Source: Oxyruncus cristatus (taxonomy: Eukaryota; Chordata; Aves; Passeriformes; Cotingidae). From it: DNA of 64,000 nucleotides. This document shows positions 1 through 13,309 of the stretch, piece after piece. The stretch's first letter is position 1, and each line of letters begins with the position of its first letter. The notes under the pieces are model-generated. The model saw only the letters and a program-made list of their open reading frames with translations, was not told where the DNA came from and ran no database searches. Location of the stretch: the NCBI GenBank assembly GCA_013399855.1, contig VXAY01002248.1, positions 144,806-208,805 of the forward strand. Direction: 5' to 3'. The position numbers were made by a program, and so were the translations under genes.

Positions 1-3000
1 GATGAGTGTGAAAACATTATCCAACAGTGTTAATGTCAAAGTTACTTTGCATGAAGTGCACTAGAAAGGAAAATTCACCTTAACAAGGATCGACATCATA
101 TGTTAAAGAGCTTACACTAAACTACACTGATTGATTTTAAAGACTTTGAGAAAATATGCACATATTCCAGAATATTTTTTTTTAAGGTTCTGTAATATTT
201 TACGGTTATTCCTCAAAAAAACACTGTATCAGAATTATCATTATTCCTTGTCTATACAAGCCCAAGACAGATCTTCAGCTTCTGCTCAGTAGAGGCTTCC
301 TCGGGACAATGGGACATGTCCAGGATTAAATCATGATCCTGAAATTCTCCTTACTCATTGACAAACATGATTAGGGAATAAAATTCTTGCGTTCAAAGGC
401 TCAAAAGCATGCAGGAGTGACAAGGGAGTTTTGCATGGACAGTCAAAACAAAAGCTTTTACCAAGCAAGTAAGCAATTTTCCTATCTACCATTGATCATG
501 GCAATGCCCTTGTGTGTCCTTAAGGATTCAGACGTGGTTTCCCATAACTGCTAACATTTTCAATTGAAGCAATCCTCTTGTTATCAGTGGGGATGTTGGG
601 CAAGTAGCAGTTGCCCAGTATGAATAAGCAGTGCACAGCTGGCTCTACATCTCCTCGGTATGCATCAAAATAGAAGACAAAACCTGTGAATGCAAAGACC
701 CCACGCTCTGCTCATTCCAGCAATAAACACAGAAATTTTACAGTGACATGCTGAATGTGTTTTTCATCCCTGCATTTGTGCTAGGAGACTGAGTTGGACT
801 CTGTTCAGGTAGCAGACCCGTTTCAGTGAAACAATGCTTTGGGGGTTATATTAGAGGGCAAAATAAAACATAATACTTCCCTATCTCCAGCTTCAGAAGT
901 GACTCTTGCTGTGTTTTTCAACTTCTTTTTGAGGTTTGTATTGGCAGAACATCAGTCACTTTATTTCTACAACACCACTCTTCATAGCTTTAAAAGTGTT
1001 TCATAGAAGCCAGTAACATCCCAATTTGGAGCACAAGCAGACAAATTATGCGTTCAAAAAACATGCCTCGGTACTTTGTTTCAAAACCTAGTTGGTCTAG
1101 TCTAGTTTAAAGTGAGGTAATTTTTTGTTTTGTTTTATTTGTTTGGTTTTTAATAACTCCTTGTAGGTTGCATGGTTAATTTACAAATAATGTTCATGTA
1201 GCAGCAAATGGTATTACACACACAAATATGCTATTTTCCTCTCTTGCTGTCCCTCAGATAAACATGATAAATATGAATATTTTTACAATGCATGCATACT
1301 CTGAATCCAATGTTTAGGTATTAAAATCAAGAGTTGAATACACTGAATGTGAGATACAGCTTCTTATTGATTTTCCTTTGCACTGTTTTCCTTAGCAATC
1401 TGCTTTCACAATGCTCTTATTTAAATAAGTGGTGTAATTCATGGATTCAGGTACTACTCAGTATAAGTTATCTCTAAATTCTAAAAAAACAATCTTGCTG
1501 ACATTTTTTCCAGAGGTAATTTGTATCTCAATTGTGAAAACTCCAGTGGAAGTCAGTGGTTTCGTATTCAAACCAGGACATTCATTTGATACATTTTTCT
1601 AACCTCAGGTCTGACACAGTGGTGCAGATGTCTCTCACACAATTAGAAGAGAGAGTATGTGTATTACAAATGTGATTCAGAGGAACTAAGTGCCAGTGAC
1701 TGTATAGATAACTTATGGATCTCCATGGGTTTAACAGATGAGACAGGAAGATGCTTAAATGTGTAAGGTGGGAGTAAAAAAAAAAAGACTTATAAATTCA
1801 AGCTGAACAGAGGATGCCTCTCTACACTTGAAGCCAAAAGTCTTCTCAAAGCAGACTGTTTGAGAGAGGATGACATCTCCTTTCCAGTGTATCTGAGGAG
1901 TCAGAATACTTCCTGGAGAAATGGTGGGAAACATCCTCAAAATTCTCCATTGTACTGAGTTTGAGCTGAGCTTGAGTCTCCACATCCCAAGTAAGCTTCA
2001 TTACCCCTTGCCTGAACAGAAAGGTTTCTCCAGCCTGTGTTCTGCAGCTAGATAATTTAATCTATCCAAAAACACATATATCATATTGGACTAAAACACC
2101 AATATGAAATTATGAGTTAATCTTACAGAGATATATTCCAGGATTTTAGAGTTTCTTTTTAGTTATGTTTACATGTTTTATCTAGAGGAGTAAAGTCTTT
2201 AGTAGTGGGCAATTAAATCCAGATTCTGCTTAATCATTCTGCCTCTGGTTTACAGATTTTATGTTGCTTTACTGCACAGTGACCCAGATTTACCAACAGT
2301 GATGGAACATGTACTGGCCCCTGGCTGTTCCGTAACATGGGTGGTAAAGCACACTTTTGGAATTGAAAGCTGTGGCCTCCATCACCTACATCTGCAGACA
2401 AAGCTGAAACCAGTTTTAACACATCCCAAGACAACATACAATCTATGGACCAGTGCTGTAAAATCATACATTTGAAGAAACACCAAACATTATTCCTTGG
2501 CAGGAGGGCTGCCTATGACAGTCTGTCAATACTGGGGAGTCAAAGGCAGCACAGTGGGGTGGTAAATATATCTGATGTAATCAGGTACAGTGTCATGCCT
2601 TGACCACTGGGCCAACAACAATTCCTCATGCCTTTGATGTCGACAGTTATAATAAGCTATCTGGAGTTCATTCTTTGGTGTGCTATCTAGACCCTCTTTC
2701 TTCTGCCAATATATTATCAACTTGAATTATTTCAAAAGAAACTTTCTCTTCAGTTCAACAAACTGACTTAAAAAGAGAAAGGATTCACTGGAGGCAGAAA
2801 ACGAGTAAGAGTAGCATACAAAGAGTAGTTTGTCACAGCAGATACATCTCTATTTGCACTTCTGCTATTATTAACATGTGCACTTAGAAACATGAAACAA
2901 ATCTTAAAACCATTCTTTTGCAGAGCCCTAAAGCTGATTAAATCAAATGCAGATGTGAAATTGGTGCAAAACAGATGCTGAAAAGCCATGTCAATATCCT

Positions 3001-4190
3001 AAAGAAATCCATTCCCTATCAGAAAGAAACTTAATTTCTACTATAAAGAATTTGATTATGTATTGTTATACCAAAAGTGATTAATGTTTTGTGGTGATTA
3101 ATCAACTGCAAAATATATAATTATGCCATCTGTATTTTTCCAGCTTCTTGTCACTTAAGAATTCCACTAGGAAGTGGGAGGTGGGATAATGAGTACTGGT
3201 GGCATTTAGAGTGCTTAAAACTGTACTCTGAAAGCCTGGGGAATCTAGTAACAAAAAGAACTGGCATTTATTCTAATAGCAAAACCTCTAAGCATATTAA
3301 GTAAGAACCCAGAAGACCCATTGGCTTGATAGCTACTTATGTGGAAGACCCAGTTATGGGGTTCAAACAGCCTGGGACCCATGAGGGCTTGCTCCAATTC
3401 AAAGGTAACCCATTAAGACCCCAGGAGAGCACTCAGAATTTGACTTTTGGACCACCTCCTGCTGTCTGATTTATGAAACAGACCTGACACTGACGCAAGG
3501 ATCATCGACTGTCTTCTGGTTACATGTAAAGTGAGGTGTATTTGCAGTGACAGTTCAGAGCAAAGAATTACACTGACTGCTTACATATTTTATTTTATTT
3601 TTTTTTCCTCTAGGCAATGCAATTGTTTAGGTTGAGATCTGAAGTAAGACACTTGGCCCACAAAGTCATCTATCAAACTGAAGAGTTGCTTTTTCAAAAT
3701 GTCATGCAGAATTAAGGTAAAAAGTAAAAAAGGTAAAAATAAAGGTTCCTTAGGGAAGTTGGTCCCAACCACACCACAGATGAGTGATCTATATCAGTCT
3801 TTTATCTACTCTTAAATTAGAACACATCATTTGGGAGATTCATCCTTCATCTGCTTGGAATTTGCAGAGAGAAGAAAATGTGAAGACTGAATCCAGAGTC
3901 TTAATAACTTCCACGTGCTCATAAGAAAGGCATGTTGATAATATTTTTTGGTATTTTTTATTGGTTCACTTGAGGGTTTTTTTTGGTTTTTTTTTTTTTT
4001 TTTTTTGGGGGGGGGATGATATAAAAGCTAGGTGAAACATGGTCTAACATTTCTTCCCTTTTTTCTCATTTGATACTGCTGAAAATTAGCAAGTTGTAAC
4101 ACCCAAAGTTCTTTATTCTGAGAGTGATTTTGACACTCGGGGATATCACTTTGCAACTTGTTACACTCTGCAAGAGTTTGACTGTGTCTT
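1..4190. other. AT-rich non-coding DNA, no gene recognised
   Basis: I see no interspersed repeat, RNA gene or convincing coding region. The open frames are 60-80 codons, start at arbitrary ATGs and resemble no protein I know. The one place worth attention is near 3.6 kb, where a long pyrimidine tract ending in TAG precedes a 33-codon open frame (see findings). Short A and T runs are scattered throughout. The stretch is probably intergenic or intronic. Confidence 0.6.
3987..4015. repeat. Poly-T run followed by poly-G run
   Basis: Twenty consecutive T are followed directly by nine G. An upstream T/G-rich stretch from about 3974 leads into it. It is a simple low-complexity tract. Its length is likely to vary between individuals and to be error-prone in sequencing. 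Confidence 0.85.
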
Positions 4191-4335
4191 TCAGAGAATC
4201 AGAAAACACCCTGAGTTAGAAGGGACTCACAAGGGACCCTACTCCTGGCCCTGTGCAGGACTGCCCCAAGAATCACACCTTGTGCCTGAGAATGTAGTCT
4301 AAACACTTCTTGAACTCTGAAGCTTTGTGTAAGTG
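4191..4335 (-). mobile_element. CR1 LINE 3'-end fragment, minus strand
   Basis: Read on the plus strand this is the reverse complement of a CR1 3' untranslated end. It opens with CAGAGAATCAGAAAACACC, runs into GAGTTAGAAGGGACTCAC and ACTCCTGGCCCTGTGCAGGA, and ends around AACACTTCTTGAACTCTG. That order is the one remembered for avian CR1 3' ends. Only the last 140 or so bases of the element are present, as expected for the strong 5' truncation of LINE insertions. No coding part is included. It lies just upstream of a plus-strand CR1, with a spacer of about 100 bases that I do not recognise. Confidence 0.8.
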
Positions 4336-4439
4336 TGGTACATGTGGTGGTATCTGATCACCTGGTTGGCAGAAATGTTTGCTCGCTCAGTATTACCAAA
4401 GGATGTGGGTACATACTGCTGTAGTTCCAGCAGAGAATT

Positions 4440-5590
4440 AAACATCTCACAGCGCACTGAAAATTAAATCTTGTCACAGATGTCAAGAATAACAGAAAGG
4501 GCTTTTGCAAATACAAAAATAACAAAACAAAGGATAATGTGGGTCCACTAGTAAAGGGAGAGGGGCACCTGGTAACAGAGGACTCAGAGAAGGCAGAGTT
4601 ATTGAATGACTTCTTTGCATGGGTCTCCGCTGACAAGAACAGCTCTCAGGGATCTCTGACCCAGAAGACCAGTATAAAGGAATGCTGGAAAGGACACCTC
4701 TCCTTGGTAAAGGATCCTTGGATTAGAGAGCACCTGAACAAGCCTGACATCCTCAAGTACTTGGGCCCTAAAGAGCTGGATCCATGAGTGCTGAGTGAGC
4801 TGGAGGACATCATTGCAAGGCTTCTCATGATCTTCTGTGACAGGTCATGGATATCAGGAGAGGTACCTGAGGATTGGAAGAAAAAAAATGTCATGCTCGT
4901 CTTCAAAAAGGGCAGGAAGAAGGACTCAGGGAACTAGCGGCTACTCAACCCCACCTCAATCCCTGGAAAGGGGGTGGAGCACTTCAGCCCTGAGGCCATC
5001 TCTACCTACACGGAGTACAAGAAAGTGATTGGGAGTTAGGATCCTGCCTCCTTACTCAGCCCTGCTGAGACCTTACCTGGGTGCTGTGTCCAATTCTGGG
5101 ATCCTTAGTACAAGAGACAGAGAACTCCTGGAGTGGGTCCAGCGGAAAGCAATAAATTATTATGAAAGACTGGAGCATCTCTCTTATGAGGAAAGGCTGA
5201 GGGAGCTGGGCCTCTTCAGCCTTGAGAAGAGACGACTCAGAGGAGACTTCATCAATGTCTATCAGTATCTTAGGGGAGGTGCCAGAGCATGAAACCAGGC
5301 TGTGCTTGGGGGTGCCCAGCAATAGGACAAGAGGCAATGGGCAGAAATTAATGCACAAGAAGTTCCACCTAAATATGAGTCAGAATTTCTTCACTGTGCA
5401 GTGGCCGAGCACTGAACAGATTGCCCAGAGAGGGTGTGGAGTCTCCGTCACTGGAGATGTTCCAGAACCATCTGGACACGATCTTGTGCCATGTGCTCTG
5501 GGATGACCTTGCTTGAGCAGAGAAGTTGGACCTGATCATTCACTGTGGTCCCTTCCAACCTGGCCCATTCTGTGCTTCTGTGATCTCCAA
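4440..5590 (+). mobile_element. CR1 LINE, internally deleted, with ORF2 remnant and 3' end
   Basis: CR1 is a non-LTR retrotransposon whose ORF2 encodes an endonuclease and a reverse transcriptase. The left part translates in shifting frames to the end of the linker and the start of the RT region: residues like NNRKGFCKY, a stretch with EKAELLNDFFAWVSADK at 4591-4641, then SWISGEVPEDWKKKNVML near 4850 and FKKGRKKDSGN near 4900. After about 5035 the sequence jumps to the C-terminal end of ORF2 (LLRPYLGAVSNSG, then ERLEHLSYEERLRELGLFSL near 5160-5220). It continues through the 3' untranslated region to the ATTCTGTGCTTCTGTGAT tail at about 5568-5585. The RT catalytic core is therefore missing. 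Stops and frameshifts make it dead. Its left border is uncertain by about 40 bases. Confidence 0.9.
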
Positions 5591-6838
5591 AGAAAGAGAA
5601 GAGGGATGCAGGCTCCCATATGTATCTTGAATCATGATCATGGTGCAGTTTTAAATAAAAGATTCATGGGATCAGATGGAAACCAAATGTAAAGAGCTTG
5701 AAATTGTAAGCCAGTTAGTACTTCTATTTTGCATTACTTGGGATATAAAACAGGGTTTAATAAGCTGCAGAAATTGACAGAAGTCTACTTAAAAGCCAAA
5801 AAAAAGGAGCAATACATGTATGCATACACAGGCGCTCACTGACGTTTTAGACACCCACCAATAGCCGTTGATGTTCAGATGTAATTCCAGAAGACCATAG
5901 TATACCCAGAGATACTGAGTCACATATGCCAGCTCCTTTTCAGATAACTTGGATATCAGGGTTATCACAGGCTCCAATACTGTATCTACCAGTCTTTGAA
6001 TTCTCCCCATGAAAGATTCCTTTGTCTCCCTTTGTATGTCCCATCTCTCACTTACCTTTTTAATTTGTAACACATCTGTGCAAGGTCCATTCTTCCTGAA
6101 CTGCTACAGGATTGGTCTTGATTGGTCAGGCCTCTTGCAGCTCCCATAACAAAAAAGCATAGTATTGTTACTAAAGTCAGTCTCTGGTATAACTCATGAG
6201 TTAGGGAAAGGTACAGGCTGATGAACGAAAAGAAAGATTCTGCTTATATGAACACGTGTTTTGGTAATGAGCAAATAGGGGACAAAATAAACTACAATAA
6301 AAGGTGCGTGACAGTTTGAGTTTGGGTGATATACACTTGGTTTTAAAGTTGCCTCAATGTGTCAGTGTTTTATTCATGGCTAGCAGCTAGTGTGGGTGCA
6401 GCAGAAGCAATGCAATTATGTTTTAGGGTCAAGTACCTTTTTAACATCCTTCCTAGTTAAAAAACAAACAAACAAACAAACAAAACAAAAAACACAAAGG
6501 AAAAGGAAAGGAGATAGAGAGAAACAGAAAAGCAAAAAAAACACACTCCTAAACCAAAAATAGAACACAGAAAGAAAAAAAAATTGGAATCGTATTAGTC
6601 TGTCTGATGTGTGAGAACTGAGTACTCGCAGTGCCCCTTTTGTGTCCCTCCCTGTCATTTCCTCCCTTCTAAGGGTCTTGCAATTGCAGAACATTCTGAG
6701 CATCAGCAGAAGTAGCTGCTGTCACCATGTCACCTTCATCACCTTTTGTTCCTTCCTTAAATACTTACACCTTACTAGTTACAACTATTGCTCTCATGTT
6801 GTTCTTGGTACAGGTGGGACGAAATGTGTTCATTACAA
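5591..6838. other. Non-coding DNA, no gene recognised
   Basis: I recognise nothing beyond an A-rich low-complexity stretch near 6.46-6.59 kb, listed separately. The frames here of 76-95 codons resemble no known protein, and one of them is simply the translation of the A-rich tract. Confidence 0.55.
6458..6590. repeat. (AAAC)n and purine-rich low-complexity tract
   Basis: AAAC units run from about 6459 to 6495. They grade into a purine-rich stretch of A, G and occasional C ending in an A run. The opposite strand is a T- and C-rich tract that opens a meaningless frame rich in F and L. Confidence 0.8.
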
Positions 6839-6906
6839 GTGTGTGTGTGTGTGTATGTGTGTGTGTGTGTGAGTGAGTGAAACATTAATGAGTGTGTGTG
6901 TGTGTA
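6839..6906. repeat. (TG)n microsatellite, interrupted
   Basis: The first GT block at 6839-6871 carries a single TA interruption. It is followed by GAGTGAGTGA, then a short non-repeat spacer and a second GT block at about 6891-6905. The first block is an uninterrupted alternating purine-pyrimidine stretch. Confidence 0.95.
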
Positions 6907-9900
6907 TGAATGGTCAGATGAAGTATTGTGAATTAACGTAAGAACAGTAAATCTACTTTAGGAAAGTAGTCATTGGAGTCTTCCTTTATCATCAAAGAAA
7001 ATAGAAACCACAAAAGGATGATTCAAACCACTGGTGATTTTGCCTGGAATTTGCACCCTAATTTTCACATTAATAGAAACAAGGAACAATTGCATTGATT
7101 TCAGCAGTGATGAGTTTTTTAATTTACTGCAGCGGTAGTGAGAACTTGGTTCCAGCCTGCTACCTGTGTTCCATCCATTCTTTCAACATGAAATGCTCAA
7201 ATTCTAAAGAATGGACAAAGTACTGCAAAACATAGTACAGGAAACTGTCTACAAAAAAGCCTGATGACCCAACAGGTCATTTCCATTGCTAATCACTGTG
7301 GTTTTCTGCCAATCCCTTTCTTCAAGTCTTTGTTAAATATTCAGAAAAATCGTTACTTATACATGAAGCTAATAATTTAAAGGTGCTTCAGAAAAAGCAG
7401 ACTACAAACACTTTGTTAAGGGAAGGCAACATTCAAAAGATACCATATCTTTGAATCCCAATTAGGCCAGATCACTAAGGAAATATATTGCAATTATGTT
7501 TACATCCACTGGATGGAACTTGTTACCAGATAACATGAATCTCTCAAATGTGTTTTTTTATTTTTATTTTTTTCTATCATGATTATTATCACAGTATGAG
7601 TTCATTATTTCAGATAAAATATATTCAAACATTATTGAATTTTGAAAAAAATAAATTAAAAAGTCAATTTACCTAATTAAAAAATTATAAGTTCAAACTT
7701 ACTATTACAAATGAAAACAAATGTGAAAACTATTTGATGCAAAGGGATTCTTTTCTTTCAGTTGGATGCATATATGTCTCAGTAGTATTAGCTCCTAAAG
7801 TACTTTGAAGAGATGCATATGCTTTGCATAAACACATTGTGCTGAGGATCTAAGAGGTAACTTCATTCTCACTCAAGGATGATCTAAGTAGTTATCCACT
7901 GTGCATTTGCTCTGTCTTCTTCAGTGACAAATTCTAAGGATTTCTTCAACCCTCCATTGCAATCTTTCTGGTCTAGCTCCAGTTAGGAGTTATATACCAG
8001 CTCTCAAACTCTCATTCCGGCACAAAAATGTAAGCTTATGCTTATAACTCTTATGACTCTCCTTTGATTTCTTCTAGATCCAGCTCTTGCTCCATTTTCA
8101 AGCTCCCAGTTCTCAGCATGAGAAGCTGCTACTTTAATTGAACCAATTTTCCAAACTGCACAATTGCCAGTAAGATGAATTGTCAGCACTGGATGCATTT
8201 CAAGCTGAAGAACATCGTTTCCATATGGTCAAATTTTCAGTCCCTTTGTTTCGTTTCCTTTGGTATTCCTGTGTTCCATCTTCCTCTCCAACCTGCATGT
8301 ACAGTTGTGAGTTATAGAAATCAGAAGTGTCTGATCCTTTAGAATTCTGATTATTTTTCTTTCAGGTATCCCATCCTGAGCTTGACTATGGCAGTGTTAA
8401 CCAGGCCTTTTATTTTGGCTAAAGTTCTGCCTTCTGCATTTGCTGGGCACTAATTCCCACCATGATTTTTTTTGGCAGAAAACTCAATAGACTGTGAATT
8501 AGTTTGGGATTTCCTGTGGGGTGGAATGAGACATGCACAGAGATATTCTTAAATTGTTGTGATTTACTTGTTCTTTGTGTCACGTTTATTCACACCAACC
8601 TGCCTTACAGGACTATCATGCCTGCAGAGGGTTGTGTTTGCAGCAGTGTTTTCATAAGCCATGCCAGAAACCTCAGGTATCCCCTGGAAGTCTCTCCCAG
8701 CCAAAAATAAATAAATAAAATAGGAAGAGTACTTAATTAAAGACTTACAACTCAAAAAGAATGGTTAATTTTCATTGATATAAAGTACAGTCAAGCACAT
8801 AGGGAAGGGTCTCACTACTAGAGCCTTCTTTCTTAGGTACCATAATTCTCCTGGCAGTCATTTTAGACAATCTAAATAGTCATATTGTCTCACTCTTCAA
8901 CAGTTTTGATGATACAGGTCAGTTTTGTCTTTTTCCTAAGATCTCATAGTAGACTGACAAAACCATGAAAGCAGGTAAAATTTTGAAGGGCATAACAATT
9001 GGAGTGACACATGACATAGTTTGTGAATGCGTGAGAGTAACCCATTGACTATTTCATTGCAGGAGTGAAGCTGCCCTTTACACATATTGGGTTCAAATTG
9101 GGTTCATAAACAATTCTCTCCCTAAAAAACAAAAGAAAAAAAAAAAAGAAGTGCACTGATTCTTCCTGACTTGCAGCAGTGCAAATAAAGGTTCAATCCA
9201 AGGATATGGCACAATGAGAGATCTGTGCTAAGCGTGAACACATTTTCAGGAGGTAAATTTACCACAAATCTTGGTATGATGATGTTGGTTTACTTTACCA
9301 CAGAACACAGATGTTCTCATCCAGTTTGGTGTCATAATGTGCAAGAGATGGATTACCACATGAGAGAGAACTTCATCATGAAAGATGCTTTAATCATGGG
9401 TTGCAGCACTACACCCCAAATTGATATTTGAATCTCATTGACTTTCTTTTGTTTAGTTTCCTTTTTTATCCTTTTTTTTTTTTTTTTGTAAGAACTTGTC
9501 TATTTACATTACTTATCCTTTGTGTTTTATGGGTGTTGTTATCATACAACTACACTAGAAGGCTGCGGACTGAGAAGCAAAATCACGATTTATGTTTTTT
9601 GGGGAAAAGTATCTTTGTATTAAAAAACACCCACAGAAAATTGTCATAAAATAGTACACAAGACATTTTAATTAACTTATTAATAAGTAATACTTTCCAG
9701 CTGGCAATTCCTTCAGTAATAAAGCATAAAATATATCTTTGGTGAATAACTTTAAAAATATCAACACTTTTAAACATAAAATTCTCTGTGTCAGTTTTTA
9801 ACATCTATCTTAAAAAACAAAAGAGTAGACAATACACGTCTCTGGATAAAGGAGAAGTTCATCCAGCCTTTACACAAAGAACAGCTTCCTTCCTTTTTTG

Positions 9901-12900
9901 AAACATTTGTTTAGGGCCAGTGAAAGGAAGCAGCTAAAGTATAAAAGCCCTTGAAAGCTAGTTCCTCACTTACTCACACAGACAGCACCAACAGCAACAG
10001 TTAGGGTTTTTTCAGTTACACTCAGTAGTAGTGTATCCCTCAGACTCTATACTGAATGTCTATGAATAATTAAATCCTGCTTTCTTTATTTCTTCTTTCT
10101 TTTCTCTTCTCCTCTTCCCTCTACCATCAGTGATCTAGAGCAAGGAATCTATAGTGCTTCCAGTGTGGATGCTGTCAAAAAGATGTTTTTTTTAATTGCA
10201 GTGAGTAGAACATTTTACAGACCTGCCAACCACTCATCATGTGCTCATGTCCCTCTTTCCTTGCCAGAATGGGCTGGAAATGAACCAGCCGTGGGAGACA
10301 GAAACAGAAAGATTCCTTGTAAGTATTCATTCAGGTACACATTACCCACTTTTATGTATAGTACAGATAAATGCTTTCATCTTTTCACAAAGTGTACAAG
10401 TCTCGTCTAAGAAAGAGATAAAGGAAATAATGGTGTGAAAACGTATCCACATTCTATGGATATCTGCAATTAATTCTCAGTCATTTGCATGTAGCTTGTC
10501 CTAGCTATGAAGTAACTGTGCCCTTGAGGCAAAGACTCCTGGTCTGGAAATCATGTAAGACAAAGAAAACTTGATGTCAGTCATGATTGACTCATCTACA
10601 TACCCTCGTGACTCTTTTTTAATCATATTCTTTGCCTTTCGTTTAGCTAGAGGTTTTGATTGTAAGGGATATCCCAGTAATTATGTAGTCAATGTTAATA
10701 GAAATCTGATTGTGATCTCACAGAATACTTGATTTTCCCCCATGTTTGTCATCCAAGAAGTAAAACCAATAATAAACTGTCTAAGTGGACAATTAGGGTT
10801 GATATTAAATTACTAAGAAAGAGAATATTTGCATAATAATGGTTGGTAATAATGTATAAGCTCTCCATGGGCTGCAGAGTATTTACATAAACTACTCATC
10901 CAGTAACTATGAGTGTGATGGATTTAAAGTTTCTCCCAATAACTTATATATATTATGCTATGACCTGCTTATGTTGATGTTTTGTTTGTTTATATTTATT
11001 CAGTGAATTAATTTAATATCTAGACTGTCAGGAAATCATTCAGGAAAGTGGAAAAGGAATTTTTGATACACACATCTTCGTATGTTCTCCATAACACACA
11101 GAGGTTTTTTACAGGAAGGTCCTTTATCAGCTCTACTCTAAGGTCTCTCCGTGTATTTTTCTAGAATACCATCAGGATACTGAGAAGCTGAAAATAACTG
11201 GCAGAGGGGGAATGCAAAGTCAAGTCAGTGTTAAAGAAAGAATTGGAGATGTTGTGTGACACTTCCAGCGTAAGACAGTAAGATTTGGGAGTTTTTTTCT
11301 AAGTGCACGTGGATACTAGCACAAACTGAAGGAAGTTTTTACTGTGCTTAGAGTACATCAGATTCAAGTAAGTTCTGGCCTGGTGGTCATACATCCACTT
11401 TACTGCCATGTACAATACCTGAGGTATTGAATCTTTCTGAGAAACAGCCTGTATTTTCTGTTGTTGAACCTTCCATAAGTCAGGCCACCCATCCTCCAAA
11501 CTGGAATTGCTTTGGGTCCATCTACCTTAGCTGCTGAGGGTCTCCCATCAACCTGCCTGTCTTTGAGTCCTAGAGTTAATAAGACACACATGTGTTCACA
11601 GCATGAAATGCTTCAAACATTCCCTTATTAGGTGTTTATCCTACTTTAAAGTTGTATACTACTTATCTTAGTTATATACTACTTAAGTCATTCTTATGAG
11701 TGCCAGTTCTTGAGGAAGAGAGTTGCACGGGCCTTGATTCATTCAGATAAATCAGTAAATTATGGAAGATGAGAGAGTTCTCACAGCCAATATCTAAACT
11801 GAAGTGAGAACTTGGTGATTCTGATCTCAAATTGTGCCTTCCTGAACAGACTGCTATAATGCAATTTAATATACAGTCTGATAATGTTACCTAAATTTTG
11901 CATTTATTGTAGAGTGTTTGTATGCAGAAGGACAGCCACAAAGGAATAATCCTATGAAGACCAATCACCACTACACCATGGCAATCGCTGCTTGTAATTC
12001 ATCTCCTCTTAAAGCCATATGCACAATGTAAGACTTAAAGAGTGTAAAGAGAAAGTCCAAAAAAAAAAAAAAAGGATTAAAAGTACAACTATTTCTGTAA
12101 TTGTGACATTGAGCAACAAATCTGTAGAAATCCAAATCTGTTTGAATATAAATTCATGAGCCCATGAAGGGGCAACTTTTGAATAAATTAGTCACGGTGA
12201 ATAGTTTACCCAATTTTATTACAATCTGGAAGAGAGGAGCTCAGTGTGATATCTTTTTTTACCTGATTTTTAATGTCCTGAAGCATTTGTCTTGTTGTTT
12301 CCTTTGTAATCAGCAGCTTTTTTTTACAGGCAAGCAATCTCCCAGTTTAAAAAACATACAACAGAGCAATATGCTGCAGCCATATCCTGTCAGTTTAGGC
12401 TCTGTAGCTTCAATGCCCTGTAAATACCTCAGGCAAACCTTAGATCTGCTTCAGCAAGGACATAGAAAATTTAATCTGAGTATGTTTTAAGCAGATCCCT
12501 AAAATGTAGTGTATATTTATAAACAAGGTTGTTTTTCAAGATCGTTCAATATTCTCATTTTGAGAAGGTCATCTCTAAAAATGAACAGATTCTTCAGTAA
12601 TTTCATTGTATATTTCCATACAGGCAGAAAAATGGGAAAAGTTAACTACCTCAGGAGAAACTAAACTGAATTAGTATCACTCCAGCTAAGTTATAAATCT
12701 GAGAAAGGTCTCAACCCTTTTAAATTTAGCTATATTTGTTAATAGTTTTGTCAAAAAATATGACTAGATTTCAATAATATTGGGAAAAGCTGCTTCCAAC
12801 CCATCTCACAGTGACTTGTGTTAAAACTGGGAGCATTGCAGAAACTGTTTAACCTGAATCCAGTGGTTGGAAAGCATAACTCTGTCCTCAAAAAATAATT

Positions 12901-13203
12901 TAACATCTTATATTTCCCGACCTACAAATTATAAACAGCTTGGACAGGCTTATTATTATTGGACAGTGTTCTGGATTTTTGAATAAGACCAGACTCTGTC
13001 ACATCAGTATTCATCACTTATTTTTCAGGTTGAAAGGGGAAGAAAAAACAAAACAAAGCAAAACAAAAAACAACAGAAACATGAGAAGAGGAGATCAAAG
13101 GACGAACCGTGAAAGAAGGAAAAAATGCTTTTCAAGTGCACGGTATTTTTTCTTGGGGTAATGCATTCTCACCACAAACCCTAAGCAAAGCAACCACCAC
13201 ACT
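6907..13203. other. Non-coding DNA, no gene or interspersed repeat recognised
   Basis: About 6.3 kb of AT-rich sequence. It holds an A/T-dominated stretch at 7550-7690, a T run at 9471-9487 and a pyrimidine-rich stretch at about 10079-10127. A short segment at 10268-10318 is flanked by good splice signals and is treated as a finding. The open frames have no recognisable homology and their codon content looks random. The right end abuts an assembly gap. Confidence 0.55.
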
Positions 13204-13309
13204 NNNNNNNNNNNNNNNNNNNNNNNNNNNNNNNNNNNNNNNNNNNNNNNNNNNNNNNNNNNNNNNNNNNNNNNNNNNNNNNNNNNNNNNNNNNNNNNNN
13301 NNNNNNNNN
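13204..13309. other. Assembly gap (106 N)
   Basis: Unresolved bases. The left flank is ordinary sequence and the right flank begins with an A run. The two frames that cross the gap are artefacts of translating N and should be ignored. Confidence 0.99.

Noticed and set aside
5056..5358. Minus-strand frame of 100 codons
   Set aside because: Antisense to the 3' half of the CR1 at 4440-5590.
10079..10133. Long pyrimidine tract ending in ACCATCAG as an exon start
   Set aside because: The following sequence has no donor at a sensible distance and contains stops in all frames soon after.
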